Below, piece by piece: positions 11,164 to 24,629 of a stretch of DNA of 64,000 nucleotides. Location of the stretch: contig NC_084892.1 in NCBI RefSeq assembly GCF_958979055.1, forward strand, positions 996,001 to 1,060,000, in the 5' to 3' direction. Every line of letters begins with the position of its first letter. The stretch's first letter is position 1. This DNA is from Alnus glutinosa (taxonomy: Eukaryota > Streptophyta > Magnoliopsida > Fagales > Betulaceae). A program made the position numbers and the translations under genes. The notes below the pieces were generated by a model. It worked only from the letters and a program-made list of their open reading frames with translations, did not search any database and was not told where the DNA came from.

Positions 11164-11402
11164 CCACTAAATTAATGGATCGATTAGGCCACAAACTGAT
11201 CTCTGGAGGGGTCTCTCCAATCATTCCAACCATCCGGAGCAACGACGCCCGGTATGTTGTAGAAAACACCAGAGTGGCATAAACTCCCCAAGCTCGCCCA
11301 AGCCATACTCTCCCAGTTCCACTGATGCTACAATTCACGAAGGAAAAACCAGTTTGCTCTTTCATCGACTGCCTCCCATGAGCTGTGATAGCCCCGCTAA
11401 TC
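10863..11402 (-). pseudogene. PME 3' relic in unit 1 (exon 5 and part of exon 4)
   Basis: Exon 5 equivalent is 10863-11070 and the exon 4 part is 11197-11402, both matching the intact PME at 45821-46363 closely. The exon 4 copy ends within the Gly-Ile-Ser codons before [11 protein letters not shown] 4-bp loss in the GCCCGGTATG region shifts its frame. Exons 1-3, which hold the catalytic QD and D residues, are absent, so no enzyme can be made. It lies tail to tail with UGT1. Confidence 0.95.
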
Positions 11403-12159
11403 ACAATTATTCAAAAGTAGAAAAAATGGATGTTTAATTTATAGATTATAGTGTTCTGTTAAAATTGATTCTTACGGCGGGTAATTCATATATAATTGAT
11501 GATGTTTCTGGCAAGGAAATAGATCCATCCAAGTGCACGTGGACAGCTGGAGGATAAGGGCTACATTTGTGTGGTTCAACTTTCTGAACATTAAACCCCC
11601 GTACGTAAAGAAGCTCCCGATTGATACAGCAAAAGAACATCAGTTTCAATAATGCCCCAACAGGGCTCGACGCTTTGGTTGATCATCTCTTCTTCATCAG
11701 GGATGGCGTAAAGCTAGCATTAATTTCCTCCTCAGTTATTACAAGGCGAATTAAGGCCTTCCTGCAGGCTAGATGGTACGTTTGAATTCATCAATAATAA
11801 AAAAAGAATTATTGCCAATCTCTCGAATTTATCAGTACTTAAAAAGCAAGGAAATCTGTAGTATTCTTTCTTCTCGATCCTAATTAATTATGATAGTTGA
11901 GAGGTGGAAGAATGATCGATTTCCATAAATTGAAGTCTCAGAATTCCTTGCAGCTGCAGCTACAGGAAGATGGTTATTTTGCTATAGGCTATAGCACTGA
12001 AGTACGTAATTAAGAGGGCGCTGAGGTGAATCTGGATCGGTCTTTCGGTTTTTGCTCTGTGGCAAGGTGAGGCTCAAAATCTGAGGCCGAATTGAATATA
12101 TATTAAAAAAATTAATAAATGAAAAGACTGCCAACGAGGGACATGCTGTCTGGGTTGAA

Positions 12160-13245
12160 AGCATGTGAAATATTGGCGATATACTGAGGATGCGTTTGGA
12201 ATTGCGATTTTGTAGATAATAAGTGTGATTTTAAACTAAATCGCATAACATAAATCGTTTGGAAACTATTTTTTTAAAAATTGCGTTTTGAAAACGTAGA
12301 AAATCTACTTTTTCAAATCGCAGGTGAGATGGTGTTTTTTTGAAAATGCAAAATTTTAAAGGTTAATTTGCGATTTTAAATGTTAAACTGCGATTTTGCC
12401 AAACGTTTAACTGCGTTTTTAAAAATCACTTTTTTCAAATCGCACATTTTATAATCGTGATTTTAAATCGCACTTTTTGAAATCGCAAATCCAAACGAAC
12501 CCTAAGAAAAAACAACGTACATGCATGTTTTCTCACACGCAAATTGACTAGATATTCATGCAGTTGAAACTTTGAAAGCTTGTGATTGGCAATCTAGCTA
12601 AGAAAAAACAACGTACCGGCCTGCATGTCACAACTCACACGGCAAATTGACTAGATCTTCATGCAGTCAGTCAGCTGGTTTGAAATTAAAGCTTGTGATT
12701 ATTGGCAATCTACTAATAAAAAGCATCGTGCATGCATGTCACGCAAATTGACTATATGTCCATGCAGTCTAGGTAATTGAAAGTAAGAAAGATAATTTGT
12801 GTTTGCATGTAGATCGGGTTCGGGTCATGTTGAGCTATAGGTATAAGATTATATAGGTTGATCATAACCCGACTCATTTAATTAAACAAGTTAAACCCCT
12901 CAACCCTAACCCTCTAATTTTGTATTTAGTTCGTATCGAGTTCGCGGGTCATGTCAATAATTGCCTCTCATTATGTCATGTGTTGAGTTTGAATCGTATT
13001 GAAATATGAGTATAAGACTATATAGATCAATCATAACCCAACCCATTTAATTAAATGGATCGTGAGACTCAACAACCCTAACCTTTTAATTTAGATGTAA
13101 TATGTTTGCGTTGAATTCACATATTGTGTCAAAAAGTTGCTGGCCTAATTGAAAGCATGTGATTGGCAATCTACTAATTAAGAAAAAACATCGTGCAAAT
13201 ATGCATGTCATGCAAATTGACTAGATCTTCCCCAGTTCAGACGAT
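12160..13245 (+). promoter_or_regulatory. UGT2 upstream repeats, first copy split by a MITE
   Basis: The same four repeat copies with TTGACT cores as in unit 1. The MITE at 12188-12502 has inserted inside the first copy, between the GGCGATATACT and AAGAAAAAAC blocks. The palindrome follows at 13376-13398. Confidence 0.55.
12188..12502. mobile_element. Tourist/Harbinger-like MITE (unit 2)
   Basis: The ends GGATGCGTTTGGAATTGCGA and TCGCAAATCCAAACGAACCC are imperfect inverted repeats, and TTGCGATTT-like blocks recur inside. The flanks TGA and TAA fit a decayed 3-bp TAA duplication; unit 1 shows the empty site CTACTAAG at 6032-6039. Copies sit at the same place in units 3 and 4. Confidence 0.75.
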
Positions 13246-13465
13246 CGACGAACGAAAAGTAATCTTTCTTGAATGTGCGTACAAACTGCCAGTAAATTGT
13301 TGAATCTTTCAAAGTCAAGGTCATGACCGAATCAGAACCTGCCCAACACTTAACGCCATAGCATTCATTACAAATAATTTGGTGATGATCACCAAATTTG
13401 TAAAATCCATCTCCACCTGTTCTTGCAATTAATCATTATCAGTGATATTCGATATTCCTTCTTCA

Positions 13466-15608
13466 ATGGATTCTGCAACCGGCCAGCCTCACTTTGTCCT
13501 AATACCACTCATGGCCCAAGGCCACATGATCCCCATGATTGACATGGCCAGGCTCTTTGCGGAGCGTGGCGTTATTGTGAGCTTGGTGACAACCCCCTAC
13601 AATGCCTCACGATTTCAAAGAGCTATCAACCAAGCAAGAGGCTCTGGGCTCTCGTTTCGGCTTGTTCAGCTCGAATTTCCATGCCAAGAAGTGGGACTTC
13701 CTGAAGGATACGAGAACCTTGACATCCTGCCCTCCAGAGACCTACTGAGAAAGTTCTACAAAGCTCTCAGCATGCTCCAACAGCCACTAGAAAAACACCT
13801 CTAGAAAGAAACTCCCCCTCCAACTTGCATAATATCTGACAAGTGCCTCTCTTGGACATCCATCACTGCTCAAAACTTCAACATTCCAAGGCTTGTTTTT
13901 CACGGGATGGGCTGCTTCTCACTTTTGAGCTCCCATAATATTAAACTTTACAATGCTCACAATTCTGTCAGTTCTGACTCGGAACCCTTTGTGATCCCTG
14001 GAATTCCCCATAGAATTGAGATAACAAAAGCCCAGCTGCCGGGAGCTTTTGTTGCCCTGCCTGACTTGGATGATTTTCGAAACAAGATGCAAGAGGCTGA
14101 ATCAACCGCCAATGGGGTTGTGGTGAATAGTTTCCATGAATTGGAGCGTGAGTATATTGAGGAGTACGAGAAGGCTATTAAGAAGAAGGTGTGGTGCGTT
14201 GGGCCAGTTTCTTTACGTAACAAGGAGAATTCCGACATGTTTGAGAGAGGTAACCTTAAATCACCACATAGATCGAACTCATATCTTTCTAAATCATTAT
14301 TAATTCTAAAAATTTAGTGAAACTTCATTTATCACCTTTAATTTTTCATCATTTTTGCATTTATACGTACCCTTAAACTTTAAAAATTATTAATTTAGTC
14401 ATCTCTCAATTAGAATTATACATTAAATCTTGTTAAAATTTTCAAAATAACTCTGTATTTTCTATATATATATATATAAATTCAAAGATTTTAAGCAAAT
14501 ATATTTTTTAAATTCTGTTAAATCCTTACCAACATCTAAATTTTTGTAATTTTTTTCTTTTTTTTTTTTTCCTTAAAAAAGATAGAAGAGTATTTTAAGA
14601 ATTTTGACACACATTCATCCATTAGGAATATTTAACGGAAAATTTTAATGGATGGGTAAGTTGAAAAAAAAAATTGAAAGATAAATATACTAAATTGACA
14701 CTTTTTAAAGTTTAAGGGTATAATTGCAAATTAAAATGATGAAATATCAGGGGTGATAATTAGTAAAGTTTTCCATAATTTTAAATTACCACTTATTGAT
14801 CCCAAAAGTTTAAGCGGATAGAAACTCATGACCTATATTCTAATACTATGTTAAATTATCATGAGCCTAAAAAACTTAAAATAATATATTTAAGCATTTA
14901 ATTTATATTGTAACAGGTAACAAAGCCTCAATTGATGAGCAACTTTGCATGAGATGGCTTAACTCGAAGAAATCAGGATCAGTCATTTATGCTTGTCTAG
15001 GTAGCCTGTGCCGCCTGGTTCCCGCACAATTAATAGAGCTTGGGCTCGGCCTAGAAGCATCAAATCAGCCATTTATTTGGGTGATCAAAACAGGAGAAAG
15101 GCATTTGGAGCTGGAGGAGTGGTTGGTGAAGGAAAGATTTGAGGAAAGGATCAAAGGGAGGGGGCTGTTGATCAAGGGATGGGCTCCACAGATGCTTATT
15201 CTATCCCATCCAGCAGTCGGAGGATTCATAACCCACTGTGGATGGAACTCGACGCTAGAAAGTGTGTGCTCCGGTGTGCCGATGATAACATGGCCTCTCT
15301 TTGCCGAGCAGTTCTTCAACGAAAAACTAGTCGTAGAAGTTTTGAGGATTGGGATTAAGGTAGGCGTTGAGATTCCTGTCAGATGGGGGGATGAAGAGAA
15401 AGTTGGGGTGTTGGTGAAGAAAGATTGGGTTGAGAAGGCAATAACCATGCTCATGGATGGGGGAGAAGAAGGTGAGAAAAGAAGAAAGAAAGCAAGAGAG
15501 CTTGGAGAGATGGGAAAGAGGGCACTGGAGAAAGGTGGATCTTCTCAATTAAACATGTCATTCTTGATCGAAGACATAACAAAACAATCCACCCAAGGCA
15601 AGGCGTAA
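13466..15608 (+). pseudogene. UGT73C-like: UGT2: UGT73C-like gene with a premature stop
   Basis: Exon 1 is 13466-14249, intron 14250-14916 (667 bp), exon 2 14917-15608. Everything else is as in UGT1: start, splice sites, His20, Asp125, a complete PSPG box and the normal stop. Codon 113, GAG in all four sister genes, is TAG at 13802-13804, so translation ends after 112 residues, before the catalytic Asp and the whole C-terminal donor domain. A restart at the Met codon at 13907 would lack the N-terminal domain. Exon 2 carries Arg274 and Trp432, shared only with UGT4. The lesion is a single G-to-T change with no other decay, so the loss is recent or could be polymorphic in the species. Confidence 0.9.
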
Positions 15609-17110
15609 GAATAGAGAAGAGAATCTTTTGAATAATTAAAAAATAAAAATTAACTATGTTATATATTTTATTGATCAATTATTGAGTGGAGAGATTCAAG
15701 GAGATTAATTTCTTGATTTTCTCCATTAATTAAAATAAATTTCATGTATTATATGTTATTTTGTATTAGTAGCACTGCACCTTACACATAGCGGTGCTCT
15801 AATATAGAAAATAAATAAAACGAAATAAAGAGAGATAAAATCAATAAATAAAATATGTTATTTCAGCATTTGTTAGTAAAGTGTACTTGTTTGTGTATTC
15901 TGTATTTCTTTTCGTTCTCTCTTTAATTTATTCAGTTTGTTCATCCACCATTTTTTTTTTTTTTTTTTTTTGTTCTTTATTATCACTATCATTATAAAAA
16001 AACATTAAAAATTAAAAGAATTATATATTTCTTAATACTAAAGGACGCATATGACTTTTAGAGGCTAATTTCTTTCAAACCAATTTGTAGAATTGGTAGG
16101 AAAGCTCTTGCAAAAGCTCATGGATCAAACCACAATCCATCTCTTGGTCTTTCTCGGATAACTGAACAATATTCTATATTATTAACTGAGGTTACACTTT
16201 GTACGCATGGCAACATTTTATTATTTTCCATAGCTTTTTATACACGTCGCAAATTTTATGTGAAGTTTTCATACGGTCTATGGACAAAAGTATCAAATTG
16301 ATAAACTTGTAAAGTACATATATCAATTTTATCAGTTTTTAAAACTGAGGTAAATTTAATTTTGATACAAAAAACAAAAATAAAATAAAATCACAAGTAC
16401 CAATTACGCATTTAATCCCATTAAAGAAAAATTACCATTAATTATTAGCATACCAAAAAGAGAGTCAACCATGAGTACTTTACAATGTGCATGGGTCAAC
16501 AATACTAAACCATTCCGACTATCAAATTAGAGTAACACAGCGTCACATCTGCTCTCTTAGGTGAGTACTTATGGGCCTAGAATGCCAGATCATATTCGAC
16601 TATTCATCAATATTTGGGCAAGATGGCCATAAAAGGTATTATGTTGATGGTTAATAATATGTATAATAACACTTGGGAGAAAATAAAGAATTTCGAAAAA
16701 TAAAACTTATAAGGAAAACGAAATATAAATATGTCATGAACGATGACGTCTCTTTTTTGAAAATAAAATAGATATAGTCATAATGGGGCGACGAGAAGCC
16801 TTACGAGCATTTAAACTACTATCTGTGTATGAGATCCGAGGAAAGATAAAACAATTTTTACTGCGTTAACAAAAGTAGTAGCGCCACGTAGAATTACGAA
16901 TTATCGTACTTATCTCATTTAACAAATGGCAGGGCGTTACAATATATTTATAAAGAACAGAGATGAGTAATGAAAGATTAAGATTTATTCAAATACTAAA
17001 TATTTAATTTTACTCAATCATCTTTCATCACCCAACCAGTATGCTTAAGTTACAATATTTCTCTCTCGATCGTACATATAATATATAATAGATTCTTACA
17101 TATAATAGTA

Positions 17111-17634
17111 TCAGTCTGTTTGAATATCTTCTTTATCCCTATCAAGATGAGGAACAGACACAATATTTTGATGATAGAGAAGCCATTCATCTCCATTAAT
17201 GTAGATAATATCCATGTAGAGAGCTGCTTCAGATTTCCCCAGTTACTTTGCGTACGACACCCTATATGTTTAATTTGCTCCTGGTCCCAAACATTGATAC
17301 TCTCCAAAGAAGACCGTTCTGTATATATTCAGAATCATATTCAACAACAGTAAAAAATGTACTTTGATAATAATAATAATAATAAAAAAAACCACTAAAT
17401 TAATGGATCGATTAGGCCACAAACTGATCTCTGGAGGGGTCTCTCCAATCATTCCAACCATCCGGAGCAACGACGCCCGGCATGTATGTTGTAGAAAACA
17501 CCACAGTGGCATAAACTCCCCAAGCTCGCCCAAGCCATACTCTCCCAGTTCCACTGATGCTACAATTCACAAAGGAAAAACCAGTTTGCTCATTCATCGA
17601 CTGCCTCCCATGAGCTGTGATAGCCCCGCTAATC
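17111..17634 (-). pseudogene. PME 3' relic in unit 2
   Basis: Exon 5 equivalent 17111-17318 and exon 4 part 17425-17634, with the intervening intron containing a (TAA)n run. It includes the [20 protein letters not shown] segment, so unlike unit 1 its frame is kept. It is cut at the same exon 4 base as the other relics. Confidence 0.95.
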
Positions 17635-18399
17635 ACAATTATTCCAAAGGAGAAAAAAATGGATGTTTAATTTATAGATTATAGTATTCTGTTAAAATTG
17701 ATTCTTACGGCGGGTAATTCATATATAATTGATGATGTTTCTGGCAACGAAATAGATCCATCCAAGTGCACGTGGACAGCTGGAGGATAAGGGCTACATT
17801 TGTGTGGTTCAACTTTCTGAACATTAAACCCCCGTACGTAAAGAAGCTCCCGATTCATACAGCAAAAGAACATCAGTTTCAATAATGCCCCAACAGGGCT
17901 CGACGCTTTGGTTGATCATCTCTTCTTCATCAGGGATGGCGTAAAGGCTAGCATTAATTTCCTCCTCAGTTATTACAAGGCGAATTAAGGCCTTCCTGCA
18001 GGCTAGAAGGTACGTTTGAACTCATCAATAATAAAAAAGAATTATTGCCAATCTCTTGAATTTATCACTTAAAAAGCAAGGAAATCTGTAGTATTCAGCT
18101 TTCTTCTCGATCCTAATTAATTATGATAGTTGAGAGGTGGAAGAATGATCGATTTCCTTAAATTGAAGTCTCAGAATTCCTTGCAGCTGCAGCTACAGGA
18201 AGATGGTTAATTTGCTATAGGCTATAGCACTGAAGTACGTAATTAAGAGGGCGCTGAGGTGAATCTGGATCGGTCTTTCGGTTTTTGCTCTGTGGCAAGG
18301 TGAGGCTCAAAATCTGAGGCCGAATTGAATATATATTAAAAAATTAATAAATGAAAAGACTGCCAACGAGGGACATGCTGTCTGGGTTGAAAGCATGTG

Positions 18400-19480
18400 A
18401 AATATTGGCAATCTACTGGGGATGCGTTTGGAATTGCGATTTTGTAGATAATAAGTGCGATTTTAAACTAAATCGCATAACATAAATCGTTTGGAAACTA
18501 TTTTTTAAAAAATTGCGATTTGAAAACGTAGAAAATCTACTTTTTCAAATCGCAGGTGAGATGGTGTTTTTTTGAAAATATAAAATTTTAAAGGTTAATT
18601 TGCGATTTTAAATGTTAAACTGCGATTTTGCCAAACGTTTAACTGCGTTTTCAAAAATCACTTTTTTCAAATCGCACATTTTATAATCGTGATTTTAAAT
18701 CGCACTTTTTTAAATCGAAAATCCAAACGGACCCTAAGAAAAAACAACGTACATGCATGTTTTCTTACACGCAAATTGACTAGATATTCATGCAGTTGAA
18801 ACTTTGAAAGCTTGTGATTGGCAATCTAGCTAAGAAAAAACAACGTACCGGCCTGCATGTCACAACTCACACGGCAAATTGACTAGATCTTCATGCAGTC
18901 AGTCAGCTGGTTTGAAATTAAAGCTTGTGATTATTGGCAATATTCTACTAATAAAAAGCATCGTGCATGCATGTCACGCAAATTGACTATATGTTCATGC
19001 AGTCTAGGTAATTGAAAATAAGAAAGATAATTTGTGTTTGCATGTAGATCGGGTTCGGGTCATGTTGAGGTATAGGTATAAGATTAAATAGGTTGATCGT
19101 AACCCGACTCATTTAATTAAACAAGTTAAACCCCTCAACCCTAACCCTCTAATTTTGTATTTAGTTCGTATCGAGTCCGCGGGTCATGTCAATAATTGCC
19201 TCTCATTATGTCATGTGTTGGGTTTGAATCGTATTGAAATATGAGTATAAGACTATATAGATCAATCATAACTCAACACATTTAATTAAATGGATCGTGA
19301 GACTCAACAACCCTAACCTTTTAATTTAGATGTAATATGTTTGCGTTGAATTCACATATTGTGTCAAAAAGTTGCTGGCCTAATTGAAAGCATGTGATTG
19401 GCAATCTACTAATTAAGAAAAAACATCGTGCAAATATGCATGTCATGCAAATTGACTAGATCTTCCCCAGTTCAGACGAT
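18400..19480 (+). promoter_or_regulatory. UGT3 upstream repeats
   Basis: Four W-box-bearing repeat copies, the first one split by the MITE, followed by the palindrome at 19611-19633. The sequence is almost the same as upstream of UGT2. Confidence 0.55.
18420..18734. mobile_element. Tourist/Harbinger-like MITE (unit 3)
   Basis: 315 bp, same insertion point and length as the unit 2 copy, inside the first promoter repeat. Inherited by duplication and not a new insertion. Confidence 0.75.
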
Positions 19481-19700
19481 CGACGAACGAAAAGTAATCT
19501 TTCTTGAATGTGCGTACAAACTGCCAGTAAATTGTTGAATCTTTCAAAGTCAAGGTCATGACCGAATCAGAACCTGCCCAACACTTAACGCCATAGCATT
19601 CATTACAAATAATTTGGTGATGATCACCAAATTTGTAAAATCCATCTCCACCTGTTCTTGCAATTAATCATTATCAGTGATATTCGATATTCCTTCTTCA

Positions 19701-21843
19701 ATGGATTCTGCAACCGGCCAGCCTCACTTTGTCCTAATACCACTCATGGCCCAAGGCCACATGATCCCCATGATTGACATGGCCAGGCTCTTTGCGGAGC
19801 GTGGCGTTATTGTGAGCTTGGTGACAACCCCCTACAATGCCTCACGATTTCAAAGAGCTATCAACCAAGCAAGAGGCTCTGGGCTCTCGTTTCGGCTTGT
19901 TCAGCTCGAATTTCCATGCCAAGAAGTGGTACTTCCTGAAGGATACGAGAACCTTGACATCCTGCCCTCCAGAGACCTACTGAGAAAGTTCTACAAAGCT
20001 CTCAGCATGCTCCAACAGCCACTAGAAAAACACCTCGAGAAAGAAACTCCCCCTCCAACTTGCATAATATCTGACAAGTGCCTCTCTTGGACAGCCATCA
20101 CTGCTCAAAACTTCAACATTCCAAGGCTTGTTTTTCACGGGATGGGCTGCTTCTCACTTTTGAGCTCCCATAATATTAAACTTTACAATGCTCACAATTC
20201 TGTCAGTTCTGACTCGGAACCCTTTGTGATCCCTGGAATTCCCCATAGAATTGAGATAACAAAAGCCCAGCTGCCGGGAGCTTTTGTTGCCCTGCCTGAC
20301 TTGGATGATTTTCGAAACAAGATGCAAGAGGCTGAATCAACCGCCAATGGGGTTGTGGTGAATAGTTTCCATGAATTGGAGCGTGAGTACATTGAGGAGT
20401 ACGAGAAGGCTATTAAGAAGAAGGTGTGGTGCGTTGGGCCAGTTTCTTTACGTAACAAGGAGAATTCCGACATGTTTGAGAGAGGTAACCTTAAATCACC
20501 ACATAGATCGAACTCATATCTTTCTAAATCATTATTAATTCTAAAAATTTTAGTGAAACTTCATTTATCACCTTTAATTTTTCATCATTTTTGCATTTAT
20601 ACGTACCCTTAAACTTTAAAAATTATTAATTTAGTCATCTCTCAATTAGAATTACACATTAAATCTTGTTAAAATTTTCAAAATAACTCTGTATTTTCTA
20701 TATATATATATATATATAAATTCAAAGATTTTAAGCAAATATATTTTTTAAATTCCGTTAAATCCTTACCAACATCTAAATTTTTGTAATTTTTTTCTTT
20801 TTTTTTTCCTAAAAAAATATAGGAGTATTTTAAGAATTTTGACACACATTCATCCATTAGGAATATTTAACGGAAAATTTTAATGGATGGGTAAGTTGAA
20901 AAAAAAAATTGAAAGATGAATATACTAAATTGACACTTTTTAAAGTTTAAGGGTATAATTGCAAATTAAAATGATGAAATATCAGGGGTGATAATTAGTA
21001 AAGTTTTCCATAATTTTAAATTACCACTTATTGATCCCAAAAATTTAAGCGGATAGAAACTCATGACCTATATTCTAATACTATGTTAAATTATCATGAG
21101 CCTAAAAAACTTAAAATAATATATTTAAGCATTTAATTTTTATTGTAATAGGTAACAAAGCCTCAATTGACGAGCAACTTTGTATGGGATGGCTTAACTC
21201 GAAAAAACCAAGGTCAGTTATTTATGCTTGTTTAGGTAGCCTGTGCCGCCTGGTTCCCGCACAATTAATAGAACTTGGGCTTGGCCTAGAAGCATCAAAT
21301 CAGCCATTTATTTGGGTGATCAAAACAGGAGAAAGGCATTTGGAGCTGGAGGAGTGGTTGGTGAAGGAAAGATTTGAGGAAAGGATCAAAGGGAGGGGGC
21401 TGTTGATCAAGGGATGGGCTCCACAGATGCTTATTCTATCCCATCCAGCAGTTGGAGGATTCATAACCCACTGTGGATGGAACTCGACGCTAGAAAGTGT
21501 GTGCTCCGGTGTGCCGATGATAACATGGCCTCTCTTCGCCGAGCAGTTCTTCAACGAAAAACTAGTCGTAGAAGTTTTGAGGATTGGGATTAAGATAGGC
21601 GTCGAGATCCCTGTCAGATGGGGGGATGAAGAGAAAGTTGGGGCGTTGGTGAAGAAAGATGGGGTTGAGAAGGCAATAACCATGCTCATGGATGGGGGCG
21701 AAGAAGGTGAGAAAAGAAGAAAGAAAGCAAGAGAGCTTGGAGAGATGGGAAAGAGGGCACTGGAGAAAGGTGGATCTTCTCAATTAAACATGTCATTCTT
21801 GATCGAAGACATAACAAAACAATCCACCCAAGGCAAGGCGTAA
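19701..21843 (+). CDS. UGT73C-like: UGT3: UDP-glycosyltransferase, UGT73C-like, intact
   Basis: Exon 1 is 19701-20484, intron 20485-21151 (667 bp), exon 2 21152-21843; 491 aa. The intron acceptor is AATAG where the sisters have AACAG, still a valid AG. His20, Asp125 and the PSPG box (Trp350 to Gln393, HCGWNS) are present. Differences from UGT1 include G77V, S132A, S281P, G282R, V410I, V426A and E467K. G282R falls just before the SVIYACLGS strand that opens the donor domain, so an effect on activity or substrate range is possible. The start is the ATG used by the other copies. Confidence 0.92.
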
Positions 21844-23340
21844 GTATAGAGAAGAGAATCTTTTGAATAATTAAAAAATAAAAATTAACTATGTTATATA
21901 TTTTATTGATCAATTATTGAGTGGAGAGATTCAAGGAGATTAATTTCTTGATTTTCTCCATTAATTAAAATAAATTTCATGTATTATATGTTATTTTGTA
22001 TTAGTAGCACTGCACCTTACACATAGCGGTGCTCTAATATAGAAAATAAATAAAACGAAATAAAGAGAGATAATATCAATAAATAAAATATGTTATTTCA
22101 GCATTTGTTAGTAAAGTGTACTTGTTTGTGTATTCTGTATTTCTTTTCGTTCTCTCTTTAATTTATTCAGTTTGTTCATCCACCATTTTTTTTTTTTTTT
22201 GTTCTTTATTATCACTATCATTATAAAAAAACATTAAAAATTAAAAGAATTATATATTTCTTAATACTAAAGGACGCATATGACTTTTAGAGGCTAATTT
22301 CTTTCAAACCAATTTGTAGAATTGGTAGGAAAGCTCTTGCAAAAGCTCATGGATCAAACCACAATCCATCTCTTGGTCTTTCTCGGATAACTGAACAATA
22401 TTATATATTATTAACTGAGGTTACACTTTGTACGCATGGCAACATTTTATTATTTTCCATAGCTTTTTATACACGTCGCAAATTTTATGTTAAGTTTTCA
22501 TACGGTATATGGACAAAAGTATCAAATTGATAAACTTGTAAAGTACAGATATCAATTTTATCAGTTTTTAAAACTGAGGTAAATTTAATTTTGATACAAA
22601 AAAACAAAAATAAAATAAAATCACAAGTACCAATTACGCATTTAATCCCATTAAAGAAAAATTACCATTAATTATTAGCATACCAAAAAGAGAGTCAACC
22701 ATGAGTACTTTACAATGTGCATGGGTCAACAATACTAAACCATTCCGACTATCAAATTAGAGTAACACAGCGTCACATCTGCTCTCTTATGTGAGTACTT
22801 ATGGGCCTAGAATGCCAGATCATATTCGACTATTCATCAATATTTGGGCAAGATGGCCATAAAAGGTATTATGTTGATGGTTAATAATATGTATAATAAC
22901 ACTTGGGAGAAAATAAAGAATTTCGAAAAATAAAACTTATAAGGAAAACGAAATATAAATATGTCATGAACGATGATGTCTCTTTTTTGAAAATAAAATA
23001 GATATAGTCATAATGGGGCGACGAGAAGCCTTACAAGCATTTAAACTACTATCTGTGTATGAGATCCGAGGAAAGATAAAACAATTTTTACTGCGTTAAC
23101 AAAAGTAGTAGCGCCACGTAGAATTACGAATTATCGTACTTATCTCATTTAACAAATGGCGGGGCGTTACAATATATTTATAAAGAACAGAGATGAGTAA
23201 TGAAAGATTAAGATTTATTCAAATACTAAATATTTAATTTTACTCAATCATCTTTCATCACCCAACCACTATGCTTAAGTTACAATATTTCTCTCTCGAT
23301 CGTACATATAATATATAATAAATTCTTACATATAATAGTA

Positions 23341-23866
23341 TCAGTCTGTTTGAATATCTTCTTTATCCCTATCAAGATGAGGAACAGACACAATATTTTG
23401 ATGATAGAGAAGCCATTCATCTCCATTAATGTAGATAATATCCATGTAGAGAGCTGCTTCAGATTTCCCCAGTTACTTTGCGTACGACACCCTATATGTT
23501 TAATTTGCTCCTGGTCCCAAACATTGATACTCTCCAAAGAAGACCGTTCTGTATATATTCAGAATCATATTCAACAACAGTAAAAAATGTACTTTGATAA
23601 TAATAATAATAAAAAAAAAAAAACCACTAAATTAATGGATCGATTAGGCCACAAACTGATCTCTGGAGGGGTCTCTCCAATCATTCCAACCATCCGGAGC
23701 AACGACGCCCGGCATGTATGTTGTAGAAAACACCACAGTGGCATAAACTCCCCAAGCTCGCCCAAGCCATACTCTCCCAGTTCCACTGATGCTACAATTC
23801 ACAAAGGAAAAACCAGTTTGCTCATTCATCGACTGCCTCCCATGAGCTGTGATAGCCCCGCTAATC
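23341..23866 (-). pseudogene. PME 3' relic in unit 3
   Basis: Exon 5 equivalent 23341-23548 and exon 4 part 23657-23866. Almost identical to the unit 2 relic, apart from a shorter TAA run extended by A's in the intron. No upstream exons. Confidence 0.95.
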
Positions 23867-24629
23867 ACAATTATTCAAAAGGAGAAAAAAATGGATGTTT
23901 AATTTATAGATTATAGTATTCTGTTAAAATTGATTCTTACGGCGGGTAATTCATATATAATTGATGATGTTTCTGGCAACGAAATAGATCCATCCAAGTG
24001 CACGTGGACAGCTGGAGGATAAGGGCTACATTTGTGTGGTTCAACTTTCTGAACATTAAACCCCCGTACGTAAAGAAGCTCCCGATTCATACAGCAAAAG
24101 AACATCAGTTTCAATAATGCCCCAACAGGGCTCGACGCTTTGGTTGATCATCTCTTCTTCATCAGGGATGGCGTAAAGGCTAGCATTAATTTCCTCCTCA
24201 GTTATTACAAGGCGAATTAAGGCCTTCCTGCAGGCTAGAAGGTACGTTTGAATTCATCAATAATAAAAAAGAATAATTGCCAATCTCTTGAATTTATCAG
24301 TACTTAAAAAGCAAGGAAACCTGTAGTATTCTTTCTTCTCGATCCTAATTAATTATGATAGTTGAGAGGTGGAAGAATGATCGATTTCCATAAATTGAAG
24401 TCTCAGAATTCCTTGCAGCTGCAGCTACAGGAAGATTGTTAATTTGCTATTGGCTATAGCACTGAAGTACGCAATTAAGTGGGCGCTGAGGTGAATCTGT
24501 ATCGGTCTTTCGGTTTTTGCACTGTGGCAAGGTGAGGCTCAAAATCTGAGGCCGAATTGAATATATATTAAAAAATTAATAAATGAAAAGACTGCCAACG
24601 AGGGACATGCACGCTGTCTGGGTTGAAAG

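Larger units (their letters stand above)
5243..11402. repeat. Tandem array unit 1 (UGT1 + PME 3' relic)
   Basis: First of five direct repeats. In order it contains an unidentified minus-strand relic (5250-5600), the promoter repeats, UGT1, about 1.5 kb of spacer, and PME exons 5 and 4 (partial) on the minus strand. The left edge is ordinary flanking DNA, whereas every later unit starts at a PME exon 4 junction. Length is about 6160 bp. It lacks the Tourist-like MITE found in units 2-4 but alone carries a MITE in the UGT intron. The spacer 9346-10862 holds no gene. Confidence 0.95.
11403..17634. repeat. Tandem array unit 2 (UGT2 pseudogene)
   Basis: A 6232-bp unit, exactly as long as unit 3. 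It begins at the PME exon 4/left-flank join near 11402 and has the same order as unit 1, plus a Tourist-like MITE in the promoter. The spacer 15609-17110 holds no gene. Confidence 0.95.
17635..23866. repeat. Tandem array unit 3 (UGT3)
   Basis: 6232 bp, starting at the second chimeric junction. Nearly identical to unit 2 along its whole length, including promoter MITE, intron length and spacer. The spacer 21844-23340 holds no gene. Confidence 0.95.

Noticed and set aside
11046..11282. Plus-strand frames with poly-Ile (also at 17364, 23587, 40801, 45958)
   Set aside because: They are read through a (TAA)n or (ATA)n microsatellite in the PME intron and the reverse of PME exons.
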